This document shows, piece after piece, positions 7,902-14,682 of a stretch of DNA of 35,464 nucleotides (within the stretch, counting starts at the first letter, position 1; each line of letters opens with the position of its first letter). The stretch comes from a virus. The notes below the pieces were generated by a model. That model had not been told where the DNA came from. It made no database searches and saw only the letters and a program-made list of their open reading frames with translations. Made by a program: the position numbers and the translations under genes. Location: positions 1-35,464 of IMG/VR virus record IMGVR_UViG_3300028595_000036, one strand, 5' to 3'.

Positions 7902-8008
7902 TTAGTTTTATGTGCTGTTTAGAGTTCTGACTAGTCTCAGAGTTGAAACATATACTCACTCTGCCACCGAATCTATTTTATCCATAATATTGCCCTCCAT
8001 AAAATTGA
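7902..8008 (-). other. Cassette without a clear gene
   Basis: Between sites G and H there is only the 3' end of the preceding ORF and a start-like GGAGGGCAATATTATG followed after eight codons by TGA. The region holds no other plausible ORF; it may encode an RNA or a minimal peptide. Confidence 0.5.
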
Positions 8009-8220
8009 ATATAACGTTTCAGAAATGCATGAAGTTGGCGTAGCCAATTTGGGTGACCAACGGGAACCATGTATTTCTTGTTAGATGATTTTAAATTGGT
8101 TACGTCAACCAGCTTATTATTTATTCCGCATTGTGGACAAAAAGGTGCAGACACACCACTTCCAGTAGGGATACCATAAACATACCCAATGTATCCACAA
8201 TGTAAACATTCCTTTATCAT
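7978..8220 (-). CDS. Cassette ORF, zinc-ribbon protein
   Basis: 80 residues from ATG at 8220 with GGAGG five bases upstream. C5-x2-C8 and C28-x2-C31 (CLHCG ... CPQCG) form a zinc ribbon spanning the first 35 residues. Residues about 43 on are encoded through attC site H (KSSNKKYMVPVGHPNWLR) and the frame continues past the recombination point into the next cassette, adding FYGGQYYG. A cassette swap downstream would therefore change this protein's C-terminus. Confidence 0.65.
   Translation of the reverse strand: MIKECLHCGYIGYVYGIPTGSGVSAPFCPQCGINNKLVDVTNLKSSNKKYMVPVGHPNWLRQLHAFLKRYIQFYGGQYYG
8009..8086 (-). repeat. attC-like site H
   Basis: Ends ATATAAC and GTTAGAT; arms AGAAATGCATG / CATGTATTTCT with a G-T pair; centre GTTGGCGTAGCCAAT resembles site A. 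Confidence 0.75.
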
Positions 8221-8241
8221 ACTAACCTCCAATTTAATTTC

Positions 8242-8363
8242 ATCTAACGTTCTGCGATTATGCGAAGTTGCCAAGCTTTTCAATTGCAACTTGAATGTTT
8301 TTAATACACCTACTTAACTCTGGGTCTTTAACTTTTGGCAATTTTGCATAATCGCTGTTAGAT
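8242..8363 (-). repeat. attC-like site I (first of the array)
   Basis: Ends ATCTAAC and GTTAGAT; arms GCGATTATGCG and TGCATAATCGC. It is closely related to site F. Confidence 0.85.
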
Positions 8364-8473
8364 GATGTGTTTTGGAGCTTGGTTTCAAGCCATTCAACAT
8401 ACTCTTCATAAAATAGCCCATCTTCATTACACGGCATACCGTTTTTTAAAAAATATTCTTTTCTTAAACTCAT
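8258..8473 (-). CDS. First cassette ORF, small acidic protein
   Basis: 71 residues from ATG at 8473 with GGAGG five bases upstream; first gene after the array promoter. Residues 1-37 (SLRKEYFLKNGMPCNEDGLFYEEYVEWLETKL) resemble a short domain I have seen in small phage and mobile-element proteins, but I cannot name it. At about residue 41 the frame enters attC site I and reads SSNSDYAK, then ends in a helical ~25-residue tail. Function unknown. Confidence 0.6.
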   Translation of the reverse strand: MSLRKEYFLKNGMPCNEDGLFYEEYVEWLETKLQNTSSNSDYAKLPKVKDPELSRCIKNIQVAIEKLGNFA

Positions 8474-8493
8474 AAATTCCTCCAAAATATTTC

Positions 8494-8530
8494 ATCTAAC
8501 TCTTTTTATACGCATTGCGTGATAACCAAC
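8494..8530 (-). other. attI-like junction at the start of the array
   Basis: On the minus strand GTTAGAT (8500-8494) directly follows a short stretch containing the palindrome ACGCAATGCGT (near 8510-8520) but no full attC partner. It lies between the leftward promoter and the first cassette, the place an attI recombination site occupies in integrons. Function is inferred from position. Confidence 0.5.
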
Positions 8531-8536
8531 AAAAAC

Positions 8537-8565
8537 AAAGTATCATAAAATTACAACAATGTCAA
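8537..8565 (-). promoter_or_regulatory. Sigma-70-type promoter reading into the cassette array (Pc-like)
   Basis: Minus strand TTGACA (8565-8560), 17 bp, TACTTT (8542-8537) preceded by TATGA. It points into the array 40 bp before the attI-like junction, as an integron Pc promoter would. Confidence 0.75.
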
Positions 8566-8584
8566 GGGGATTATGAAAAAAGTT

Positions 8585-10915
8585 CTAAATTCCTTTAACT
8601 TTAGTAATTCTTGCTGTTCTAGGCTTAGAAGATATAAGATAACGAAGAGTATCAAATAAGTGATCCTCCGAAGTAGTTAATACATCGTCTGGATTTTTAC
8701 TATCTCTAGGAAGCCCTGGAATAGTTCTAATACAATGTTTGCAATGATCAAAGAAATATAACTCTGGAAATTCTGTATTTTCGTCCTGCACAGCATTATA
8801 CAAATATTGTCTTATAATTTGAATACCTCTAATACGAGAACCATGAGTCTTGTCCCCTGTAGTAAATAAAGTCTTATGTGCTCTACCACTATGCCCTAAA
8901 GCTAATAATTGATGAATAGTTTCATAACCGCCAGACCTATGTTTTCTCTCTTTATTAAATATCTGATTATCTGCTGGACCTGGACGAACCCATCTTCCCC
9001 AATAATTATTTTTCTCTACTTCCCTTATTTTTGACCCTGTAACATCTGGAGTCTCCTGTAAGCCTTTATTGTCCTCATCTTCTTTTGCTCCATACAATTC
9101 TTGGATTACAAACTTAGACCCTTTAGGGAATGCGTGCATTGTACCGTCTGCTAGTTTAATATGAGTACCGTCACTTGTAGCCACCCACAATACAGCATAA
9201 GGATGGGAAGAACCCCAGTCAAATCCTCTAGCAATAGACCATGATGAAGGGATTTTAAATGGTTCTATTACATGAACATTCCTATCCCATACCATATCAA
9301 AAACACCACCGGAAGGAAGATCCCAATTACCTAAAACCCATGCTTTATATTTTCTTGGGTCTGCATCCGAAGAAAACTTTAAACGATTAATGTATTCTGG
9401 GTCATTATCCATCATGTAGGTATTATCTGTTGTTTTGGAATTTATCCAAGTCCTTTTAACGCCTGTCTTTGGATCTGATATAATTTCACAAGGATCACCA
9501 GCATCTATAAATCTTCTCTTCACTGCATTGTGTGAAGGTCCCATGGGGTTTGTAGTGGAACGATAACGTAAAGGTACACCTGGAGTAGATGTACGACAAA
9601 TAGACATAGCTTTAAAATATAACTCTAAATTCTTCTGGGAAGTTAATTCCTCAAATCCGATAAAAGGTACGTTAAATCCATGAAGTTTCCTATTATATTC
9701 TCTTTCATCTGCAATGCCCTGAAAATATAACTTCTCCCCTTTAGGCCATTTCCAATAATTCTGAGAGTGGTGATATATGGCTTCTGGAAAAATTCTAGGG
9801 AACCATTCTAATGATTTATTTATCATATCTCTCAAGTCAGGAAAGGACTCTCTTATGATCATTCCCTTCCATCCTGGACCAAAACCACGATCAACAAATT
9901 GGGCAAAATCCATTAAAAGTGCATCACTATTATGAGTAACTATAAAATCTTTTAGTACAAACAAATGGGATGGATGTTTTACTCTAAAGCATATTGTATC
10001 TCCATACCCTGCTTCTTCTATACTTTCTATACTTCTAGCACAATTTTTTACATTTTGGACACGTTCTGCTTTTCTAGGCATTCTGAAAGGATTAAACTTA
10101 TTAGCATGAGATAAAGTAGCCTGATAAATTACTTGACTACTATCTAAATCACGTTTTATTTTTACAGTAGCCATACCACCCAAAGACATAACGAGGGATC
10201 TAACACCTTCAACTAAACTTTTAAAAATGGAACTGTAAGTGCATCTACCTTCTTTATCACAAGAACCATCGGAATCCATAAGTCCCTGTAAAACTGCTAA
10301 TCTTGTTTCTGGATCAGCACAGAAAAGACTTTCTGGAATATTTTTACATTTATTTTTGATCACAAGACTATAAGGTTCTTCTCCTTCCCACTTTTTACCG
10401 GGGGCTGGTGCATATATAAGAGGAGTTTTATATTTAACCGTAGTATTAAATAAAGCATCTGTATCTTTGACTATATAACCTTCTTTGGCACTAGCTTTCA
10501 TAGATCGAACAAACCACTTATGAGATCCATCAACGGTAACTTGTGTGTGATCAGTAAAACACATCTTGTATAATTTCTGATTGTTATTTCGATAGATTCC
10601 TTCAATCTCTGTGTATGTTCCATCTGGGGCAAGTAACTTATCTTCATAAGTTATTTCGTCAACACGCTTTAATCCTGAGTCTGTAATTACTTGTTCATTA
10701 AGCAATAATCCCTTGCCTGACCCACGTGTCCCTGAGAACAATACTTCAAACACTTCAAATGGTACTGACATGAATTTCTGCTGCACTGGAGTAGGCTTCC
10801 ATATCACTTTCATCATCTTTTGGTGTTTTTTATCCCGCTGGTCTTCTGTCACAGCATAGTAATCATCACCGTCTTTAACAAAGTTACCTGAAAATACCTT
10901 TTGTTCTTTCCCCAT
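8585..10915 (-). CDS. terL: Terminase large subunit, interrupted in Walker A by an intein
   Basis: 776 residues, of which 69-329 are an intein; the spliced protein is 515 residues, normal for TerL. The spliced Walker A reads GTRGSGK|S(330)DALL. Further ATPase and nuclease features include FEELTSQ (after the adenine-binding region), the long central ATPase and the nuclease-domain RGFDWGSSHPYAVLW. The protein pumps DNA through the portal and cuts the concatemer. It starts 2 bp after the HAD gene stop and belongs to the terS transcript from the sigma-28-type promoter at 13039-13065. Without splicing, the ATPase cannot form its P-loop, so packaging depends on intein activity. Confidence 0.93.
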   Translation of the reverse strand: MGKEQKVFSGNFVKDGDDYYAVTEDQRDKKHQKMMKVIWKPTPVQQKFMSVPFEVFEVLFSGTRGSGKGLLLNEQVITDSGLKRVDEITYEDKLLAPDGTYTEIEGIYRNNNQKLYKMCFTDHTQVTVDGSHKWFVRSMKASAKEGYIVKDTDALFNTTVKYKTPLIYAPAPGKKWEGEEPYSLVIKNKCKNIPESLFCADPETRLAVLQGLMDSDGSCDKEGRCTYSSIFKSLVEGVRSLVMSLGGMATVKIKRDLDSSQVIYQATLSHANKFNPFRMPRKAERVQNVKNCARSIESIEEAGYGDTICFRVKHPSHLFVLKDFIVTHNSDALLMDFAQFVDRGFGPGWKGMIIRESFPDLRDMINKSLEWFPRIFPEAIYHHSQNYWKWPKGEKLYFQGIADEREYNRKLHGFNVPFIGFEELTSQKNLELYFKAMSICRTSTPGVPLRYRSTTNPMGPSHNAVKRRFIDAGDPCEIISDPKTGVKRTWINSKTTDNTYMMDNDPEYINRLKFSSDADPRKYKAWVLGNWDLPSGGVFDMVWDRNVHVIEPFKIPSSWSIARGFDWGSSHPYAVLWVATSDGTHIKLADGTMHAFPKGSKFVIQELYGAKEDEDNKGLQETPDVTGSKIREVEKNNYWGRWVRPGPADNQIFNKERKHRSGGYETIHQLLALGHSGRAHKTLFTTGDKTHGSRIRGIQIIRQYLYNAVQDENTEFPELYFFDHCKHCIRTIPGLPRDSKNPDDVLTTSEDHLFDTLRYLISSKPRTARITKVKGI
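9929..10711 (-). other. Class-3-like intein in TerL (261 residues) with remnant LAGLIDADG endonuclease
   Basis: Intein residues are TerL positions 69-329. Residue 1 is Gly rather than Cys/Ser/Ala (block A: GLLLNEQVITDSG). Block B is GSHKW with H132 and W134; block F is TICFRV with C309 where most inteins have Asp; block G is VTHN|S with T327, H328, N329 and Ser as +1. Trp-Cys-Thr at these three places is the signature of class 3 inteins, which splice through the block F cysteine without an N-terminal nucleophile. One LAGLIDADG-like motif (VLQGLMDSDG, 208-217) is clear. The first motif of the pair is not, so the endonuclease may be degenerate. Confidence 0.88.
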
Positions 10916-10917
10916 GA

Positions 10918-11478
10918 TTAAAACACCCTTATCACATTATCATCATCAACACAAGAAGAATAGAAATCCAATGGAGGATGCATAGTACATTCTAAAATGT
11001 CTATCATGAAATAATTAAACAATACTCTGAAATTAGCATAAAAATCAGCAGAGATAAGCTCACGCATAAACAATATTTGTGTCACACGACACCAATCAAC
11101 AAATGGTCTACTAGAATAAGTATCTGAATATAACAATGGAACACCTAAAGCCATATTGTCTATATAAATATCTGCATAAACCTTTCTACTACCTGTCCAT
11201 GTATTCTGCTTAGGATTATCATTAACACTAAATAGTTTTATATTATTATCAGCAAACCAATTAACAGCATCAGTGAGGAAGTCACCTTCACATGGTACTA
11301 TATTAGGGTTATCTGATTTTGGAGATATTCCCTTATTATCATCCCTCATAGTAAGAAGAATCAATTCATGTCCTAGATGTGATAACTCTTGCAATACTGG
11401 AACTGCTAAAATATCTTTTCCCATTTTTGGAAATTCATGGGTTACACATGTACCATCAAAGTCAACTGCTATCTGCAT
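10918..11478 (-). CDS. HAD-superfamily phosphatase
   Basis: 186 residues from ATG at 11478. Motif I is DFDGT (D6, D8), motif II LLTMRD (T43), a candidate motif III lysine is K99 (GSRKVYAD), and motif IV is YIDN (D107). The small-phosphatase core fills the first 110 residues; the last 70 are unassigned. HAD phosphatases in phages act on nucleotides or 3'-phosphate DNA ends; the substrate here is unknown. It starts 6 bp after the stop of the upstream gene and ends 2 bp before terL, so it is part of the packaging operon. A longer frame begins in the upstream gene but lacks a ribosome binding site and precedes motif I poorly. Confidence 0.8.
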   Translation of the reverse strand: MQIAVDFDGTCVTHEFPKMGKDILAVPVLQELSHLGHELILLTMRDDNKGISPKSDNPNIVPCEGDFLTDAVNWFADNNIKLFSVNDNPKQNTWTGSRKVYADIYIDNMALGVPLLYSDTYSSRPFVDWCRVTQILFMRELISADFYANFRVLFNYFMIDILECTMHPPLDFYSSCVDDDNVIRVF

Positions 11479-11483
11479 TTGTA

Positions 11484-12200
11484 TTAACTCACCCCCATAG
11501 CAAAATCTATTGCCATCTGCTTTGCATCTTCCAAAGTTTGTGCTTTCCATTCCCCTTTCCCATATTCAGCTAAATACTCATGAGTATGCCCCAACCTACC
11601 TTCTTGATTTAATACATAACTATTCTCTAATTGCTCTATTACAACCTTATCCTTGTCAAATTCAAAAAAATCAATTGAACAAGCAATCTGATCTTCTCTA
11701 TCCTTTGGCACGTAAGCACAATCTCCATTTTTTATTTCACTACCAATGCCAAAACCGAATATAGCACGATGACTCCAACCATACCACTTATGTTCTTTCT
11801 CACACCAACCAACAGAAGCGGTATTATGCCCTTTCTGAGCCACTTGAAAATCAGTTATTCCTCTATGTAGTAAATCCCAAACATCCTCTGGATTACCAAC
11901 GTAAGAATTGTCAACCTTAGAAAAGCATTTAGTCATGATTAAGGGCTTCTTTGTACTATCCTCTTTTTCAGGATAAGATGCTATATTCTCATAATGGATT
12001 ACACATTCTTCTTTTATTTTAGCAATTGCCCAATCATAATAATCTATACCATATTGACGAAATGGATAAACAACCTTTTTAAAATTAAAAAATGGAGTTC
12101 TAAAAATAGTCTCTACTGATTCCATTTTACCATTAGACCACCCACCATACTTTCCTTTAAAAAAACGAAACCCTACCCTACCTTTAATAATGTTTCTCAC
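11484..12200 (-). CDS. Conserved phage-type protein of unknown function
   Basis: 238 residues from GTG at 12200, preceded by GGGGG eight bases upstream, which overlaps the end of the small acidic ORF. The middle part contains ASVGWCEKEHKWYGWSHRA, then FGIGSEIKNGDCAYVP. This aromatic motif looks familiar from phage and plasmid proteins of unknown role but I cannot name the family. The end, EWKAQTLEDAKQMAIDFA, resembles a short DUF-type C-terminal helix. No signal peptide or membrane segment is seen. Its place between terS and terL suggests a packaging or DNA-end role, by position only. Confidence 0.7.
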   Translation of the reverse strand: MRNIIKGRVGFRFFKGKYGGWSNGKMESVETIFRTPFFNFKKVVYPFRQYGIDYYDWAIAKIKEECVIHYENIASYPEKEDSTKKPLIMTKCFSKVDNSYVGNPEDVWDLLHRGITDFQVAQKGHNTASVGWCEKEHKWYGWSHRAIFGFGIGSEIKNGDCAYVPKDREDQIACSIDFFEFDKDKVVIEQLENSYVLNQEGRLGHTHEYLAEYGKGEWKAQTLEDAKQMAIDFAMGVS

Positions 12201-12205
12201 AATAA

Positions 12206-12361
12206 CTACCCCCAAATATTAATTAAACTACCAATGTCACCATCAAAAATTTCTTCTGGTTCCATAGGTTCCACACGATCAATCTGAACTTCTGGTTTAT
12301 CTATAAACATGTCAAAGTCCTCTTCATAAGTTCTAACACCATTTACTTCATTAACACCCAC
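12206..12361 (-). CDS. Small acidic protein between terS and the next gene
   Basis: 51 residues from GTG at 12361, overlapping the terS stop (TAATGTG), with GGAGG (the last codons of terS) eight bases upstream. It is strongly acidic (YEEDFDMF, EPMEPEEIFDGD) and ends ISLINIWG-like (GSLINIWG). Its own 3' end provides the GGGGG used by the following gene, so terS, this ORF and the next gene form a coupled chain. No family recognised; acidic composition suggests a DNA mimic or disordered partner, which is speculation. Confidence 0.65.
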   Translation of the reverse strand: MGVNEVNGVRTYEEDFDMFIDKPEVQIDRVEPMEPEEIFDGDIGSLINIWG

Positions 12362-12362
12362 A

Positions 12363-13019
12363 TTAAACACCTCCGACCTGTTTAGACCAATAATCTAAAG
12401 ACAATGCTGCTGTAGGGGCTAATAACACGCCTGATGTTGGGTTTCCATCACCATCAAGGCCACCAACACCCACTGCCACTTTTTTTGTCTCTGGCTTAAT
12501 CATAGCAATATACTTGTCTAATCTTTCCAATGCCTTATCACGATTACAAAGATTCAATTCTAGCACTGCCACGTCACCTTCTTTACCATATCGTTTTTCC
12601 ACAACACCGTCTATAACACATCGCCACTCTTTCGGAACTTTATCTAAGGCTTTCCACTGCAAGGACCCGTCTGAACGGTAACCATCAATAAACGTAGATA
12701 TATCATAAAAGGCTCTTTTCATGTACACATTTACAATCTCATGTTCCAACTTATCCTTGATTGGATCTAAGATGGAATTCATATATATCTTTATAGCCTC
12801 TCTAACTTTAGGCTTATTTACAATGTTGTGAGCTTCAACTTTAACTACACTAGGATTGTTACTATATCCAGCATCAAGGTAAGCTTGTCTTCTATTGTAA
12901 CCGTTATTACAATAATTAACCACAAAGGCTACTTGTTTATCTGTTAGACCTAAATTCTTCATTTCTGAATATAAATCTTCCTCAACTTCTTCTACGTGAC
13001 CACTCAATATGTTAGACAA
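12363..13019 (-). CDS. terS: Terminase small subunit
   Basis: 218 residues from TTG at 13019 with GGAGG six bases upstream. Residues 25-75 have the terminase_2-type N-terminus: LTDKQVAFVVNYCNNGYNRRQAY, DAGYSN, then VRE/IKIYM, matching the helix-turn-helix DNA-binding domain of TerS. TerS recognises the packaging site and hands DNA to TerL. It is the first gene of the leftward late operon, with a sigma-28-type promoter 20 bp upstream. One copy of the CCCACTGCCA repeat lies inside the gene (12469-12478) and four more just upstream. Confidence 0.88.
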   Translation of the reverse strand: MSNILSGHVEEVEEDLYSEMKNLGLTDKQVAFVVNYCNNGYNRRQAYLDAGYSNNPSVVKVEAHNIVNKPKVREAIKIYMNSILDPIKDKLEHEIVNVYMKRAFYDISTFIDGYRSDGSLQWKALDKVPKEWRCVIDGVVEKRYGKEGDVAVLELNLCNRDKALERLDKYIAMIKPETKKVAVGVGGLDGDGNPTSGVLLAPTAALSLDYWSKQVGGV

Positions 13020-13038
13020 TCTTAGCCTCCTATTACAA

Positions 13039-13065
13039 TTATCGGCAATTTGTTGAAAAACTTTA
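13039..13065 (-). promoter_or_regulatory. Sigma-28-type promoter for the terminase operon
   Basis: Minus strand TAAAGTTT (13065-13058), 11-base spacer, GCCGATAA (13046-13039): perfect consensus. Confidence 0.9.
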
Positions 13066-13112
13066 ATTTTTTATTTCATATGTGTACAACCCACGGAAAA
13101 AACGTGTGTAGA

Positions 13113-13267
13113 CCCACTGCCACTTTTTTGCACGTGGGTATCTGGACCCACTGCCAATAGTGTTTCTGTGGGTATAAAAAACACCCATAAAACTACCCTG
13201 GAAACCACCTAGAAAGCATGGTTTAACCAACACCCACTGCCAATAAATGTTCTGTGACCCACTGCCA
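13113..13267. repeat. Cluster of four CCCACTGCCA direct repeats upstream of terS
   Basis: Copies at 13113-13122, 13147-13156, 13233-13242 and 13258-13267, all same orientation. A fifth lies inside terS at 12469-12478. A partial inverted copy (GGGCAGTGC) follows at about 13274. Spacings are 34, 86 and 25 bp. Location next to terS suggests a packaging (pac/cos) recognition region or an operator. Confidence 0.7.
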
Positions 13268-13296
13268 ATTTTTGGGCAGTGCTTATAAATATACAC

Positions 13297-13606
13297 ACTA
13301 CTAAATAAGAATAATACTAAAGTATTATCCTTATATAACAGCGGTGGTGTATAGTATAAAAAATCCTTCTACTAAAAGAAGAATATGTTCCCTACGGGAA
13401 CAGCACGCACCGCCACTTCGTGTCGGGTGCGAAGCCTTGAAATTCCAGGAAGATCTACAGGTTGGATAACAAAGGATCATTCTGTAGCATTCTTCTGATT
13501 TTTAATTTTCTCTGTTTTTCATTTGAAAGTATTTCGCTGGCCGACGGCTGCCGATGTTTCTATTTGTAGAAACAAAAATAAAAATAGTGGATATTTTAAA
13601 AAATGC
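13297..13606. other. Non-coding region with hairpins between the divergent transcription units
   Basis: No plausible gene. Hairpins include AATAATAC/GTATTATC (about 13310-13330), TTCCC/GGGAA (about 13387-13400), GCACC/GGGTGC (about 13407-13432) and a perfect GTTTCTA-TTTG-TAGAAAC at about 13554-13571. The GC-richer stretch 13385-13440 may be part of a structured RNA or cis site. Confidence 0.5.
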
Positions 13607-13633
13607 TAAAGTTTTTCACCATTCTGCCGATAC
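13607..13633 (+). promoter_or_regulatory. Sigma-28-type promoter for the first rightward genes
   Basis: TAAAGTTT (13607-13614), 11-base spacer, GCCGATAC (13626-13633). Confidence 0.88.
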
Positions 13634-13700
13634 TATTAGTAACCCGAAAGATGCCCTAATCATCGAGTAGGGAAATTTATTTATTAGGGGAATTTTCTGT

Positions 13701-13796
13701 GTAACGCCAGAAATAGCACGAAGATTCAGGTCACTATGGTGATCGGGGAAGTCTTTTTTAGGCTTGCGTTACCTCCGATCACCATAGTGCCTTTTT
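13701..13796 (+). terminator. Leader hairpin with interlocked (A-B-A'-B') inverted repeats, attenuator-like
   Basis: CACTATGGTGATCGG (13732-13746) is perfectly complementary to CCGATCACCATAGTG (13775-13789), which is followed by CCTTTTTAT: a strong intrinsic terminator. A second perfect pair, GTAACGC (13701-13707) and GCGTTAC (13766-13772), interlocks with it, so the two can form a pseudoknot or be alternative structures. It lies in the leader of the gene at 13814, between its promoter and ribosome binding site. Confidence 0.65.
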
Positions 13797-13813
13797 ATAT
13801 TAGGGAGTTTAGT

Positions 13814-14422
13814 ATGGAAAAGTCTGAGTATTTATTTTATTTATCATGTTTGTTAGAAGATTGGATTGCCAATGGTATCATTTTAAGAAATGATACAATG
13901 GAAGTTTATTCTTTTTGTGAAATGTTGTATCAAGAAATATATTCATATCCAGCAAGAATAATGGATGATTTATCTCTATTGGAAAAATGGATCTACTTGC
14001 GTTTAGATGGTAACAGTTCCATGACCGTAGGTCTTTCTTTTATAGATTATATTGATGATGAAGATGAGGATAACCGCTATATCTACATAGCTTCTGACGG
14101 CAATAAATATAAGATAGGTGTTTCAGTCAATACTTATAGTAGGGTTTCTTCCTTGAACACAGATAATCCAAAAGAAGTTAAAATAATATATAGTAAGAAA
14201 TTCAAAAATGCATCTAAAGTAGAACACAAAATTCACGAAAATTTTAAGTCTAATAGAGTAAAGGGTGAATGGTTCAATTTTACTGAAAATGAATTGTCTA
14301 ATGTTATTAATTATATTAAAAATTATCAAGACCCTCTACATAAATCCAAAAAAATTTCAAAAAACACTAAAGTTTTTCAAAAGAGTACCGATACTTATAT
14401 TAGGGGGTACGAATGCTTTTAA
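13814..14422 (+). CDS. T5orf172 / MUG113-type GIY-YIG domain protein
   Basis: 202 residues; ATG at 13814 with AGGGAG seven bases upstream (an upstream ATG lies inside the leader hairpin and has no ribosome binding site). Residues 88-165 carry the domain: YIYIASD (89-95), KIGVSVNTYSRVSSLNTDNP (100-119), KVEHKIHENF (135-144) and KGEWFNF (150-156). This is the usual GIY-YIG-derived layout, with the catalytic Tyr/Arg/Glu region present. The domain is found alone or with antirepressor domains in phages; nuclease activity is possible but unproven. The first 80 residues are acidic and unassigned. The last 30 codons hold the next sigma-28-type promoter. Confidence 0.8.
   Translation: MEKSEYLFYLSCLLEDWIANGIILRNDTMEVYSFCEMLYQEIYSYPARIMDDLSLLEKWIYLRLDGNSSMTVGLSFIDYIDDEDEDNRYIYIASDGNKYKIGVSVNTYSRVSSLNTDNPKEVKIIYSKKFKNASKVEHKIHENFKSNRVKGEWFNFTENELSNVINYIKNYQDPLHKSKKISKNTKVFQKSTDTYIRGYECF
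14368..14394 (+). promoter_or_regulatory. Sigma-28-type promoter inside the end of the T5orf172 gene
   Basis: TAAAGTTT (14368-14375), 11-base spacer, ACCGATAC (14387-14394). It precedes the gene at 14413 by 19 bp. Confidence 0.75.
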
Positions 14423-14682
14423 TTAAAAAACCTAAGTTGTACATCTTTTCTAAAAGACAAAAGAAAAACAAATATTCCTTCAAGGGATTTTTTACATATA
14501 GGGATGTGTTCAACGAAGTTGTATCTTTTGGTGTGGTTGGTTCTTTAACTAAGTCATATGGTAAGTTTTTCCCTAGTGGATTACATTTTCAGACTTGGGA
14601 TGAGGATTCAGGTATTTATGTTGAAAATGAATGTTCTTTTGTGCAAAAGATCGTATATGATCAGGTGAAGGGGTTTTTGTGA
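14413..14682 (+). CDS. Unknown small basic protein
   Basis: 89 residues; ATG overlaps the end of the previous gene by 10 bp, with TAGGGGG seven bases upstream. The first 25 residues are basic (KKPKLYIFSKRQKKNKYSFK) and the rest aromatic-rich (GFFTYRDVFNEVVSFGVVGS). No family recognised. It starts a chain of overlapping small genes (14413-15404) that likely form one operon from the promoter at 14368. Confidence 0.6.
   Translation: MLLIKKPKLYIFSKRQKKNKYSFKGFFTYRDVFNEVVSFGVVGSLTKSYGKFFPSGLHFQTWDEDSGIYVENECSFVQKIVYDQVKGFL

Larger units (their letters stand above)
6250..8500 (-). mobile_element. Integron-type gene cassette array (about nine cassettes) inside a phage genome
   Basis: Nine imperfect inverted-repeat sites of attC type recur between terL and portal. 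Each has, on the plus strand, an RYYYAAC-like end followed by GTTC..., a variable centre, then (T/C)GCTGTTRRRY-like right end, with complementary arms such as GCGAATATATGC/GCATATATTCGC. Each pair of sites bounds a unit of about 150-330 bp that usually holds one short minus-strand ORF with its own GGAGG. The units share no gene similarity apart from the sites, the defining feature of integron cassettes. No integrase gene is in the window, so this is a CALIN-like array. Treponema chromosomes are known to carry integrons; attribution to them is inference. Confidence 0.85.

Noticed and set aside
7978-8289. Longer version of the zinc-ribbon cassette gene starting at 8289
   Set aside because: It would begin inside the previous attC site; ATG at 8220 has a strong GGAGG at ideal distance.
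11706-11725. TTGGCACG-like sequence as a second sigma-54 promoter
   Set aside because: No TTGC at the -12 position and located inside a gene on the opposite strand.
13063-13296. 77-residue minus-strand ORF
   Set aside because: No ribosome binding site, covers the CCCACTGCCA repeats and the terS promoter; its repeated GSGS/WQW segments just reflect the repeats.
13535-13555. GCCGACGGCTGCCGATG as an extra sigma-28-type promoter
   Set aside because: No TAAAGTTT at 11-12 bp upstream.
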